NCBI GenBank assembly: GCA_035315185.1
Contig: DATFYE010000081.1
Coordinates: 1-64,000 of the forward strand
DNA length: 64,000 nucleotides
Direction of reading: 5' to 3'
Source of the DNA: JADGQN01 sp035315185
Lineage (GTDB): Bacteria > Desulfobacterota > Syntrophorhabdia > Syntrophorhabdales > WCHB1-27
How positions within the stretch are numbered: the stretch's first letter is position 1; every line of letters begins with the position of its first letter. The notes under the pieces are model-generated. The model worked only from the letters and a program-made list of their open reading frames with translations, had not been told where the DNA came from and made no database searches. This document shows, in pieces, positions 24,419 through 32,585 of the stretch. The position numbers were made by a program, and so were the translations under genes.

Positions 24419-25477
24419 TTACTCCCAGGATGACTTTATACCCTTTTCCTTGCCTTTGCTGGTCCAGTAAGTTACGCGCTCCCGTACATAACTGATCCAG
24501 CCGTCGATCTCCGCCGCCTTGTAGCCGTTGGATAGCATATTCTTCCTATAGGTCTCGATCACCGGCTCCACCGCCTTCTGCCATCTCTTCGCCTCGGCGT
24601 CTGTGAGCTGAATTACCTGGCCGCCCTGCTGCTTGAAAAACTGGAGGCCTTCAGTATCTATCTCGTTCCAGCTAAGGGCATATTTTTCTTTGAACTCTGC
24701 CGCGACCTCGTCGAATATTTTCTTGATATCGGCAGGCAGCGCGTCCCATTTCTCCTTGTTCATCACTATGTAAAATGTATTGGTGTTTCCGACCATCCAG
24801 GAGGCTGTGAGGTACTTTGCTATTTCGCCCGTTTTCCAGCCCTTCAGCGTTTCCACCGGCATCATGGCGCCCTCTATGACGCCCCTCCTCATTGACTCGT
24901 AAAGGTCTACCATCTCAAGAGGCACAGGCGAGGCCCCGAGGGCCTTCAGCGTCTCCCCCTGCTTGCCGATGGCCCGGAGCTTTAACCCTTTAAGATCTTC
25001 CAGGGTTCTCGCGGGCTTATGGATAGTGTAGACGAGGTTCGGCCCCGTCGCCATCAGGAAGAGAACATGGACCTTCTCCCATTCCTTCGGTGTGTACTTG
25101 CGAAAGAAATCGTCGGAGACCTGGCTTGCGACCCATCCGTTCGGCCTTCCAAGCGGCAGGTCGGTCGCATCCGTCACAGGGAAGCGCCCCTGGTTGTAAT
25201 TGATGGATGAGAAACCAAGGTCCGAAATGCCGGTTACGACGCCGTCGAACATTTTCGGCGCCGTGGTGAGCGTCCCGCCGGGATAGTGCGTTATCTCAAC
25301 TCGCCCGTTGGTGCGTTTCTTGATCTCTTCACAGAACTGGCCGCTGAGAACGGCATTCTTATGGGTCACCGCAAAGTACTGGCTGAAGGTCAGCTTGATC
25401 GGTTCTGCGCCGTATGTCGCCGATACGGCCAAAAAGATGAAAATTACCGCGGAAACAAGAACTGCTGTTCTTTTCAT
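24419..25477 (-). CDS. TRAP transporter substrate-binding protein (DctP family)
   Basis: A 352-residue periplasmic binding protein with signal peptide MKRTAVLVSAVIFIFLAVSA (mature from about TYGAEPIKLTF), the HYPGGTLTTAPKMFDGVV loop and LKGLKLRAIG with the family's carboxylate-binding Arg. I chose ATG 25477 because GGAGGGTAAAATC precedes it; an upstream in-frame start at 25507 lacks support. It is separated by about 70 bases from its permease genes and is the last gene of this minus-strand TRAP operon. Distinct from the first DctP, so a different acid is probably bound. Confidence 0.92.
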   Translation of the reverse strand: MKRTAVLVSAVIFIFLAVSATYGAEPIKLTFSQYFAVTHKNAVLSGQFCEEIKKRTNGRVEITHYPGGTLTTAPKMFDGVVTGISDLGFSSINYNQGRFPVTDATDLPLGRPNGWVASQVSDDFFRKYTPKEWEKVHVLFLMATGPNLVYTIHKPARTLEDLKGLKLRAIGKQGETLKALGASPVPLEMVDLYESMRRGVIEGAMMPVETLKGWKTGEIAKYLTASWMVGNTNTFYIVMNKEKWDALPADIKKIFDEVAAEFKEKYALSWNEIDTEGLQFFKQQGGQVIQLTDAEAKRWQKAVEPVIETYRKNMLSNGYKAAEIDGWISYVRERVTYWTSKGKEKGIKSSWE

Positions 25478-25546
25478 GATTTTACCCTCCTTTTTGTAGT
25501 ATGCCATTCAGTAGCCTCTTGGTTTTCTCGCCCTTCCATTGACAAC

Positions 25547-26845
25547 TCACTTCATCAACAGGGATGGCAGCCAAAGTGCAATCCCCGGGAACAGGAACAG
25601 CAGTATCCCGACAACGATGAGAGACAGCAGGAACGGGGCAACGCCTTTGTAAATGGTGCCAATAGGCACCTTCGTTATGTTATGGACTACGAATACGCAG
25701 ATTGCCACCGGCGGGATCACGATGCCTATCATGACCGTGATGGCGACCACCATGCCGAACCATATCGGGTCAAAACCGAGCTTGAGAACTGCCGGGTAGA
25801 AGATAGGTGTGGCAAGGACCATAAAGGCAAGGTCGTCGATAAAGGAGCCCCCGAGCTCGTATACGAGGCAGATGAAGAACATGATGAGGTAGCGGTTGAG
25901 AGGCAGACCGACGATCCAGGTTGCCGCAATCTGGGGGATATTCGTCCTCGTGATAAAGTGTCCGAGTATCGTGGAGCCGGCAATGAGCATGATGAGCATG
26001 CAGGCCGTGCCCAAGGCTTCGCGGAGGGACTTCACATATTTTTTGAAATTCAGGTCCCGTTTTACGACGGCGAGGACGATGACGGCGAAGGTGCCGATGC
26101 CGCCGGCCTCGGTGGGCGTGAAGAAACCGATCATGATCCCTCCCACCACCATCATGAAAATAAGAATCACCCAGATCACCTCCGGGAGGGTCGCCCTCCT
26201 TTCCTTCCAGCTCGCCTTCGCGCTTCTCGGAGCGAGGTCAGGACGGATCTTCGCCCAGCCGTAAATGATAAGAACGAAAAAGAACGCAACGATCAGACCG
26301 GGAATTATGCCCGCAAGGAAAAGTTTCCCTATGGATTGCTCCGTAAGGATGCCAAAGACGATAAGGAAGACGGTCGGCGGTATGATGGTGCCCAGCGTCC
26401 CGACGGAGGAGACGACGCCGGTCGACAATTTCTTGTCGTAACCGTAACGGTCCATTTCAGGAATGGCAACGCTGGCGAAGGTTGCGGAAGTGGCGGCGCC
26501 CGAGCCGCAGATGGCCTTGAAGGCCGCCGCACCCATGACCGTCGCTATAGCCAGTCCCCCGGGGATGTGGCCGATGAATTTGTTCGCGCTGTCATAGAGC
26601 CTGATCGCTATGCCCGAATTGAACCCGACCTGTCCCATCAGAATGAAGAGGGGAAAAACGGTGAAGCCATACGATGAAAACACGTCCCATATGTCCCGAC
26701 CGAGCAGATTTATCGCCGCATGGAAGGATACAAGATAGCCGAATCCCACGAAGCCAACCGCCGCCATCGCAAACCCGAGCTCGATACCGGTTGCGAATAG
26801 AAGCAGCAGGACAACCAGCCCTACGATGCCTATCACGACCTCCAT
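25547..26845 (-). CDS. TRAP transporter large permease (DctM family)
   Basis: A 432-residue membrane protein with about 12 helices. IPEMDRYGYDKKLSTGVVSSVGTLGTIIPPT-type sequence, PTEAGGIGTFAVIV and GIVIPPVAICVFVV are shared with the first DctM at 7805. The start at ATG 26845 overlaps the DctQ stop by one base (TAATG) and has GGGAGG upstream. Works with the DctQ protein encoded just upstream and the DctP downstream. Confidence 0.93.
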   Translation of the reverse strand: MEVVIGIVGLVVLLLLFATGIELGFAMAAVGFVGFGYLVSFHAAINLLGRDIWDVFSSYGFTVFPLFILMGQVGFNSGIAIRLYDSANKFIGHIPGGLAIATVMGAAAFKAICGSGAATSATFASVAIPEMDRYGYDKKLSTGVVSSVGTLGTIIPPTVFLIVFGILTEQSIGKLFLAGIIPGLIVAFFFVLIIYGWAKIRPDLAPRSAKASWKERRATLPEVIWVILIFMMVVGGIMIGFFTPTEAGGIGTFAVIVLAVVKRDLNFKKYVKSLREALGTACMLIMLIAGSTILGHFITRTNIPQIAATWIVGLPLNRYLIMFFICLVYELGGSFIDDLAFMVLATPIFYPAVLKLGFDPIWFGMVVAITVMIGIVIPPVAICVFVVHNITKVPIGTIYKGVAPFLLSLIVVGILLFLFPGIALWLPSLLMK

Positions 26846-27327
26846 TACGTTTCCTCCCGGCCCATCTTTATAATGTCGCAGACGAAGACGACGCACTCGA
26901 TAAAACAGCAGAGTCCAACCCCATAGGTCACCCAGTAAAACGGTATGTGGAGTGTTTGCGAAACTTCTCCGGAAGTACGAAACCCATTGCCGACTGAAAA
27001 GAGGTTATAGCCCATCAACAGGAAGAGGAGGATACAGATAATCCGTGTCGACACCAGAAAGAGATGTCTGCCCGCCGGAGGCAGTTTGGAAAGGAGAATA
27101 TCCATTGAGACATGATTTTTGTTCCAGGACGAGAGAGGGACCGCAAATCCGATCACGAGGGGCCCGCAGACCATGCCAATGATTTCGTAGGCTCCGACAA
27201 CTGAATGTCCGATGGCCCGCAGGAACACGTCCACAACCGTGACAGCGATCATCAGGCTTAGCGCTATTGCGGCTATGACGTTCAGTACCCTGCTGACCGC
27301 GAAGACCGCATTGAGTAGCTTTGTCAT
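26845..27327 (-). CDS. TRAP transporter small permease (DctQ family)
   Basis: A 160-residue protein with four predicted membrane helices and the small-subunit features VVDVFLRAIGHSVVGAYEIIG and NHVSMDILLSKLP. First gene of the second TRAP operon (dctQ-dctM-dctP order, unlike the first TRAP operon, which is dctP-dctQ-dctM). A GGAGG ribosome-binding site precedes the ATG. Confidence 0.88.
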   Translation of the reverse strand: MTKLLNAVFAVSRVLNVIAAIALSLMIAVTVVDVFLRAIGHSVVGAYEIIGMVCGPLVIGFAVPLSSWNKNHVSMDILLSKLPPAGRHLFLVSTRIICILLFLLMGYNLFSVGNGFRTSGEVSQTLHIPFYWVTYGVGLCCFIECVVFVCDIIKMGREET

Positions 27328-27399
27328 AACACCTCCTTAAGAGGGGGCTTGCAGCCTCCCTCGCATCGGAACAAGGTCGACCGGGCGCTAGAAAGATAG

Positions 27400-29223
27400 T
27401 TAGTTCTCGATCCCCAGTCTTTCAAGCACCTCCGGCGTCGGGTTCCCGGTACTAAGATCATACCCCATGGCCGTATAGAAGCTGTCTTTCAGTTCCTCCA
27501 GAGGGACGACAGCTCCTTTTGTGGGGCCGTCCGGCTTCGGTTCGTTGAGCAGGCGGGCGGGCAGCGTATCATCCTTGCGCGAGAAGCCTTCGCGCACATT
27601 GAAGAGACGTTCCTGGCACATGACCCGTTCTCCTGCTTCATTTAACTCTGTCACTGACAGAGGTTCGTTGAGCATTGAGGAAACAGCGTTTGCCTGCATC
27701 TCTCTGGTGTACATCGGCCCCGGAAAGGTGCAGATAATCATCGAGTCGCCAAGGATACGGCCAATCGCCGCCTGTTTTACCTGTTCTCCCTTGCCCTCGA
27801 CCTCGAGGCGCGTTCCGTTCAGAGTTTCTACCCGTGCGGGCAGGCCGTAGGCATGGTGAGAGCCTCCGCACGTGCTGATTGCAAACTGGAGGGCTTGACC
27901 GTTGAGGCCACGGCACTCGTAGCCACCCAGCTCCATTCCCTTTGCGTGCATGGCGAAGCCTTCGGAGCCTTTAATCTGTTCGGCCAGCCTCTTTGTGCCT
28001 TTGGCCAACTCTTTACCAAACCCTTCCAGACTGACCAGTTTCTTGAGCGCAGCGATCATCGCCTGACCATTACCGAAGCGCAGCTCGATACCGTCGGTCT
28101 CTTTCAGTCCTATGAGACCTTTCTCAAAACACTCCATCGCAAACCCGATGGTAATGCCTGCGCTCATGTTATCGATGCCAAACTCATCGCAGAGCTGGCT
28201 TGCCGCGATAACCGCCTCCATCGTGTCCACGCCGCACTCAGAACCAAACGCGTAGACGCATTCCCACTCTACGTCGCTGTGTGCTCCTTTATAAGGTCCA
28301 GATTCAACCACGACTTCCCTGGTGCCTGCGCTGGGACAATAAGGCCCGCACGGCCGCACCTTCACAGGCCAGCCCATGGGCGTCGTTGACTTATCAATGC
28401 CTTGCCAGCCTGCAAATTGGCCTGTCTGCCAGTTGCGGGTGGGTATAATGCCCAGTTCGTTGGTCGTTTCCAGATCGGCAGTTGTTTCGTAGCGGCGCCA
28501 CCAGTCTCCCCATGTCTTAAAATCGGTCTTCAGCTTCGTCGTGATCTCTTTCTTCGCAGCATTGAACCTGTCCTTGTCCAGCGCTTCAACCTTCCCCGTA
28601 CCGCTCACCACAAGTCCCTTCAGCTTCTTTGAACCCATAACCGCGCCTGCTCCACCTCGGCCAAAGCAGCGATAGAGCTCTGCGCTGCCGAAAGCTGCTG
28701 CGTACGGCACGAGCTTTTCTCCGGCCGGTCCGATACCCACGGTGGCGGCGTTTGTTGCCGGCAGGTCCCCGCGCATCAGCTGCTGCGCTGCCGCTGTTTC
28801 CTTGCCCCAGAGAGAGGTCGCATCCTTGAACTCTACCTTGCTATCCTTGATGACCAGGTAGGTGGGTGATTGGGCGATTCCTTTGATGTCGATGGCCCAG
28901 AAGCCGGCCTTTCTCATTTCTTGCGCAAGGATGCCACTGCAGATTGAGTATAGGTAGGTGTTGGTCTGGGGCGATTTTGTGGCCAGGTTTGTCTTGGATG
29001 AGTAGAAAAAACCCGTGCCGCTTAAAGGACCTGCGGTGAATATGAGGTGATTATCAGGCCCGAGAGGGTCAGCCTTGGCCGGCACGAACCGATAAAGAAG
29101 ATATGAGCCGAGGCCTCTTCCGCCAATGTACTGTCTGATGATTGCGTCGGGAATCTCCTCAACTGCAAATGACCTGTCTGACAGGTCAATCGTCAACATC
29201 CGTTTTTGTTGGCTGGCATTCAT
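27400..29223 (-). CDS. aldehyde:ferredoxin oxidoreductase family protein (tungsten pterin enzyme)
   Basis: AOR enzymes oxidise aldehydes to acids with ferredoxin, or run in reverse, using a tungsten bis-pterin and a [4Fe-4S] cluster. The 607-residue protein has N-terminal YIGGRGLGSYLLY, PLSGTGFFYSSKTNLATKSP, and the last cluster Cys in GDSMIICTF. The first cluster motif is odd: it reads CGPYCPSAG (C-x3-C, then Gly) instead of C-x2-C-x3-C. I set the start at ATG 29223, behind GAAAGGAAG; upstream residues are unconserved. Not obviously in an operon; may clear aldehydes made by the alcohol dehydrogenase. Confidence 0.9.
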   Translation of the reverse strand: MNASQQKRMLTIDLSDRSFAVEEIPDAIIRQYIGGRGLGSYLLYRFVPAKADPLGPDNHLIFTAGPLSGTGFFYSSKTNLATKSPQTNTYLYSICSGILAQEMRKAGFWAIDIKGIAQSPTYLVIKDSKVEFKDATSLWGKETAAAQQLMRGDLPATNAATVGIGPAGEKLVPYAAAFGSAELYRCFGRGGAGAVMGSKKLKGLVVSGTGKVEALDKDRFNAAKKEITTKLKTDFKTWGDWWRRYETTADLETTNELGIIPTRNWQTGQFAGWQGIDKSTTPMGWPVKVRPCGPYCPSAGTREVVVESGPYKGAHSDVEWECVYAFGSECGVDTMEAVIAASQLCDEFGIDNMSAGITIGFAMECFEKGLIGLKETDGIELRFGNGQAMIAALKKLVSLEGFGKELAKGTKRLAEQIKGSEGFAMHAKGMELGGYECRGLNGQALQFAISTCGGSHHAYGLPARVETLNGTRLEVEGKGEQVKQAAIGRILGDSMIICTFPGPMYTREMQANAVSSMLNEPLSVTELNEAGERVMCQERLFNVREGFSRKDDTLPARLLNEPKPDGPTKGAVVPLEELKDSFYTAMGYDLSTGNPTPEVLERLGIEN

Positions 29224-29804
29224 GGTTGGCCTTCCTTTCTCAAGAAACTTGATTGCGTTCTGCCCGTCCATTGTATCATCACGCAAACGGGAATCCAAGA
29301 CAAAGTTGAGGACCATAGTCCGTAACCGACGCCACCCAATCCCGCTCCGAATGCGAACGCGAGTTAGAATACCCCAGCTTTCGGAATCTGTGTGGCGGTC
29401 TGTTTCATGCTGTGTTATCAATTGTAATGTAGCACGAAGCAAAGAAGTAAAGATTCAACACTACGGGAAGCAACAAACGAAATCAATCGTGACTGATTTT
29501 TTAAAATCTTTTACATTGCAAAAAAAGTCGCTTGCGCCTACTCCTCACCTTGCGGTAGCTCCTGACACTAGCGATTGCCGATGGAAATGTGAAATGCGCA
29601 AGCGTTTCAGAAAATCACGTCTCACTGTTACAGAAGTCGGGGCCGGGGAAAGAAGATTCGGCCGGATGCGCTGCTATGCCGAGGGCTATTTAGAATAGCA
29701 TTGGAAACTGGGCGTGTTCTTCCTTGAACGGTACCGGGTATTGTTTCTAGTTCTCGAGATCCTTCAGCCTCTAGCATTTTTCCTACGTTGATCCCAGAAT
29801 ACTA
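29224..29804. other. 581-base gap between AOR and marR
   Basis: A weak minus-strand promoter candidate for AOR is present: TTGGAT (29293-29298), 17 bases, TACAAT (29270-29275). A plus-strand frame at 29126-29698 has no protein character and overlaps AOR, so I reject it. From 29400 to 29800 I see no gene, repeat or RNA structure that I can name. Confidence 0.4.
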
Positions 29805-30272
29805 TTACGGAAGGTTCTTGCGTACACGCCTCAGAACGTCCTTACAGATTCTTATCTCCCGTGGATCTATCCCTTTTTCAGCTAGCTCTAGGATCTCCTG
29901 AACCAGTGCGGTGACCTTTGCCATGAGCTTCCTGCCGGATGCAGTCAGAAAAACACGTTTCTCCCGGGCATCCTCTGGCCCCGGTTTGCGTTCGATGAGC
30001 CCCAGGGATTCGATCCCTGAGACCAGGCGTGCAACGGTGGTCTTATCTCTGTAAAGCTTCTCAGCCAGTGCGCGCTGCGGCTGCCCGTCTTCGTCCCAGA
30101 TGTATACGAGCGCGGCAAACTGCTCTGCCTTTATCGGATATTTCATCCGGGCAAGTTCCCGGCCTATCTGTTTGCGGATCGCGCCCGACGCCTCATAAGC
30201 TAGATGTCCCAAAGACTCGTGGAGGGAATACTTGGGGAAGACTCTTCGCATTTGGTTGCAAGATACAACCAT
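29805..30272 (-). CDS. MarR family transcriptional regulator
   Basis: A 155-residue winged-helix repressor of the MarR type: helix 1-2 dimerisation segment, LTASGRKL wing, and the recognition region QRALAEKLYRDKTTVARLVSGIESLGLIERKPGPEDAREKRVF-type sequence (about residues 65-110) ending in the DxR wing motif. The annotated ATG at 30272 overlaps a GTTG-N7-CAAC repeat (30255-30269); the next ATG at 30251 is an alternative start. It is divergent from hyuA, so it probably represses itself and hyuAB, and by shared operators the operons at 20705 and 21292. The ligand is unknown. Confidence 0.9.
   Translation of the reverse strand: MVVSCNQMRRVFPKYSLHESLGHLAYEASGAIRKQIGRELARMKYPIKAEQFAALVYIWDEDGQPQRALAEKLYRDKTTVARLVSGIESLGLIERKPGPEDAREKRVFLTASGRKLMAKVTALVQEILELAEKGIDPREIRICKDVLRRVRKNLP
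30255..30269. promoter_or_regulatory. putative MarR operator at the marR gene start
   Basis: GTTGCAAGATACAAC is a 15-base inverted repeat with the same half sites as 30373-30387 and 20790-20804. It covers the first codons of marR as annotated, suggesting autorepression. A TTGACT about 35 bases upstream on the minus strand could be a -35 box; I could not place a convincing -10. Confidence 0.6.
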
Positions 30273-30331
30273 ATCATGTCCCGTGAGTCAAGCCTTAAGC
30301 TGCCGGCCGACCAAATTGTTTTAAAAAACGC

Positions 30332-30360
30332 TTGACAACCTCCAAACTATGGTTGTATAA
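30332..30360 (+). promoter_or_regulatory. sigma70-type promoter for the first hyuAB operon
   Basis: TTGACA (30332-30337), a 17-base spacer and GTATAA (30355-30360). The spacer contains GGTTGT, a partial operator half site. It lies about 130 bases before the hyuA start and is divergent from marR. Confidence 0.7.
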
Positions 30361-30372
30361 GACACCTATATA

Positions 30373-30387
30373 GTTGCGTCATGCAAC
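30373..30387. promoter_or_regulatory. putative MarR operator at the hyuA promoter
   Basis: GTTGCGTCATGCAAC, a 15-base inverted repeat (GTTGCRT/ATGCAAC), 12 bases past the -10 box and so over the likely transcription start. The best-formed of the four related repeats. Confidence 0.65.
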
Positions 30388-30489
30388 CTTTTCCAGGCAG
30401 ACTAGTTTCGAGGGACAACATCAGGCCTGGCTGACATTAAGCCCGTCGCACCCCGGGTACCCCAGGTGCGCAGAGTAAAGGAGGATAAG

Positions 30490-32562
30490 ATGTTCGAGAT
30501 TATGATCGATACGGGTGGGACGTTCACGGACGGCGTATTAATTGACGACAAGCAAAGTATAAGTGTTGCAAAGGCTGAGACGCTGCCTCAAGATCCGGCG
30601 CGGAGCATACTCAACTGTATTGCACGCCTGGCCGAAGAACGTGGCATGACGCAAGAGGAGTTACTCAAAAACACGGCCACGGTGACCATAGGCACAACGC
30701 TGCCTACGAACTGCATTCTGGAGGGGAAAGGGGCAAAGTGCTGCCTGATTCACACCAAAGGCTTCAGGGACGTGTTCGAGCTCGGGCGCACCATACCCAA
30801 GACCGATATCTATAACCTGAAGGTGCCGATCCCAAGAGTCCTGATCCCGAGGTATCTGCGCTTCGGGGTTGAAGAGCGCGTTCAGTATGATGGAGCAGTC
30901 GTCAAGCCCCTGAAGGAGAGCGATGTACGCAAAGCTGTACGGCAGGCCAAGGCGCAAGGCGTTGAGGTCCCGGTCGTCTGTTTCCTCCACTCGTACGTGA
31001 ACCCGGTCCACGAGGAGCAGGCAGCCGAAATCATCAAGGCAGACTACCCCAACGTGGTCGTCTCATCGCGCATCCTCAGACGGTGGATAGAGTATGACCG
31101 CGCGAGCACGGCAACGTATGCAGCGTATGTGAAACCGCTGCTTACCCGCTTCGTGCAGAACCTGAAAGAACAGTTGAAAGAAGCGAAGTTCAAGGGAGCG
31201 CTGCTCTTCAGCACAGGTCTGGGCGATGTTACGACAGCGGATCTGGCGTTGGAGAATCCCGGCACCGTGATCGGATCGGGCCTGGCTACAGGAGCGCTGT
31301 GCGGCCGGTTCCTGGCCGAACTCTGCGATTTTGACCACGTGGTAACCTACGACATGGGCGGTACGAGTCTCGACATCGGAGTGCTACAGAATCGCACCAT
31401 AACCACCACGAGTGAGATGGTGATAGGCGATCAGAAAAATGCCATCGAAAGCATGGATATAACGAGCATCGGTGCCGGTGGCGGTTCGATCGGCTGGATC
31501 GACAGGCTCGGGGTGCTTCGTGTCGGGCCCCAGAGCGCAGGCGCGGATCCCGGTCCTGCCTGCTACGGAAAGGGAGGACAAGAACCAACCGTCACCGATG
31601 CCGATGTTGTCCTGGGTTACATACCGACCGACTACTTTTTGGGGGGTACGATTCCTCTTGACCTGAAGCTCGCGGAAAAAGTTATTAATGAGAAAGTCGC
31701 CAAACTGTCAGGCATGAATACGGTCCAGGCAGCCTATACCGTGGCTTCCCTGGAAGAGGCTGTTATGGGTGAGCGTGTCTTTCTGAGCGTTGTGGAGAAA
31801 GGTTATGACCCGCGCGATTTTGTACTGGTGGTGGGAGGCGGGGCTGGTCCGGTACACGCTGTTGCCATGGCCAAGAGGCTCGGTATGAAAAAGGTGTATA
31901 TACCCAAACACTCTGCGGTTTTTTCTGCCCTCGGCGGTGTGGTCGCCGATTATGGATACGTCCTGAATCGCTTCCTCGGAAGGCGTGACGACGAGGCCGA
32001 CGCTAATCAGGTGAAGTCTCTGTACCATGCAATGGAAAAGGAGGCGAAGGCGATTTTCGCACGCCAGGGGATAGGCGAGAAGGATATGGCGCTGGTGCGC
32101 GGTGCAGAAATGAGGTATTATGGTCAACTGCGCGACATTGATATATTCCTTCCTGAAACGACGCTCGGAAGCCCTTTCGACCGGACAACACTCAAGGAGT
32201 TGATTGCAGCGTTTCATGTAAGGCACAGGGAGCTCTACGGCCATGCAGACCCGAGCCTGCCGCTCACTATAGCGCTCCTCAAGCTGCGAGTGATTGGCAA
32301 AAGGCGCCCCTTTACGCTGGCCAAGGTGCCCTCGAACGGTCGAGATCCGGCCGGCGCGCTTAAACGGAAGAGACAGGTCTACTGGAAGGAACAGAACGGG
32401 TTCGTCGAGACCCCGTGTTATGACGGAGACAGGCTGCATCATGGAAATGCAATCCCGGGACCTGCGATCATAGAGGAAAAGAAAACGACGGTTGTGATCC
32501 CGCCTGGGTGTGAAGCCTTGGTAGACGCTTACGAAAACTACCTGGTGACCATAAAGGGCTGA
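30490..32562 (+). CDS. hyuA: HyuA-type subunit (hydantoinase/oxoprolinase/ketone carboxylase superfamily)
   Basis: A 690-residue ATP-binding subunit. The N-terminus MFEIMIDTGGTFTDGV and VVTYDMGGTSLDIG (about 285-298) are the actin-like ATPase motifs, followed by SIGAGGGSIGWID, GPQSAGADPGPACYG and PTVTDADVVLGY, hallmarks of the family. The start at ATG 30490 has AAAGGAGGA in front. With HyuB, this kind of pair uses ATP to open cyclic amides (N-methylhydantoin, 5-oxoproline) or to carboxylate ketones (acetone, acetophenone). The genes around it (SDR, amidohydrolase, Liv importer) do not decide between these. 23 bases before hyuB. Confidence 0.9.
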   Translation: MFEIMIDTGGTFTDGVLIDDKQSISVAKAETLPQDPARSILNCIARLAEERGMTQEELLKNTATVTIGTTLPTNCILEGKGAKCCLIHTKGFRDVFELGRTIPKTDIYNLKVPIPRVLIPRYLRFGVEERVQYDGAVVKPLKESDVRKAVRQAKAQGVEVPVVCFLHSYVNPVHEEQAAEIIKADYPNVVVSSRILRRWIEYDRASTATYAAYVKPLLTRFVQNLKEQLKEAKFKGALLFSTGLGDVTTADLALENPGTVIGSGLATGALCGRFLAELCDFDHVVTYDMGGTSLDIGVLQNRTITTTSEMVIGDQKNAIESMDITSIGAGGGSIGWIDRLGVLRVGPQSAGADPGPACYGKGGQEPTVTDADVVLGYIPTDYFLGGTIPLDLKLAEKVINEKVAKLSGMNTVQAAYTVASLEEAVMGERVFLSVVEKGYDPRDFVLVVGGGAGPVHAVAMAKRLGMKKVYIPKHSAVFSALGGVVADYGYVLNRFLGRRDDEADANQVKSLYHAMEKEAKAIFARQGIGEKDMALVRGAEMRYYGQLRDIDIFLPETTLGSPFDRTTLKELIAAFHVRHRELYGHADPSLPLTIALLKLRVIGKRRPFTLAKVPSNGRDPAGALKRKRQVYWKEQNGFVETPCYDGDRLHHGNAIPGPAIIEEKKTTVVIPPGCEALVDAYENYLVTIKG

Positions 32563-32585
32563 ACAACAAAAAGGAGGTAAGGAAT

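Noticed and set aside
25286..26677. 463-codon plus-strand open frame
   Set aside because: It is antisense to the well-supported DctP and DctM genes and has a charged, repetitive composition without any motif.
29126..29698. 190-codon plus-strand open frame
   Set aside because: Overlaps the AOR gene antisense and has an unlikely composition.
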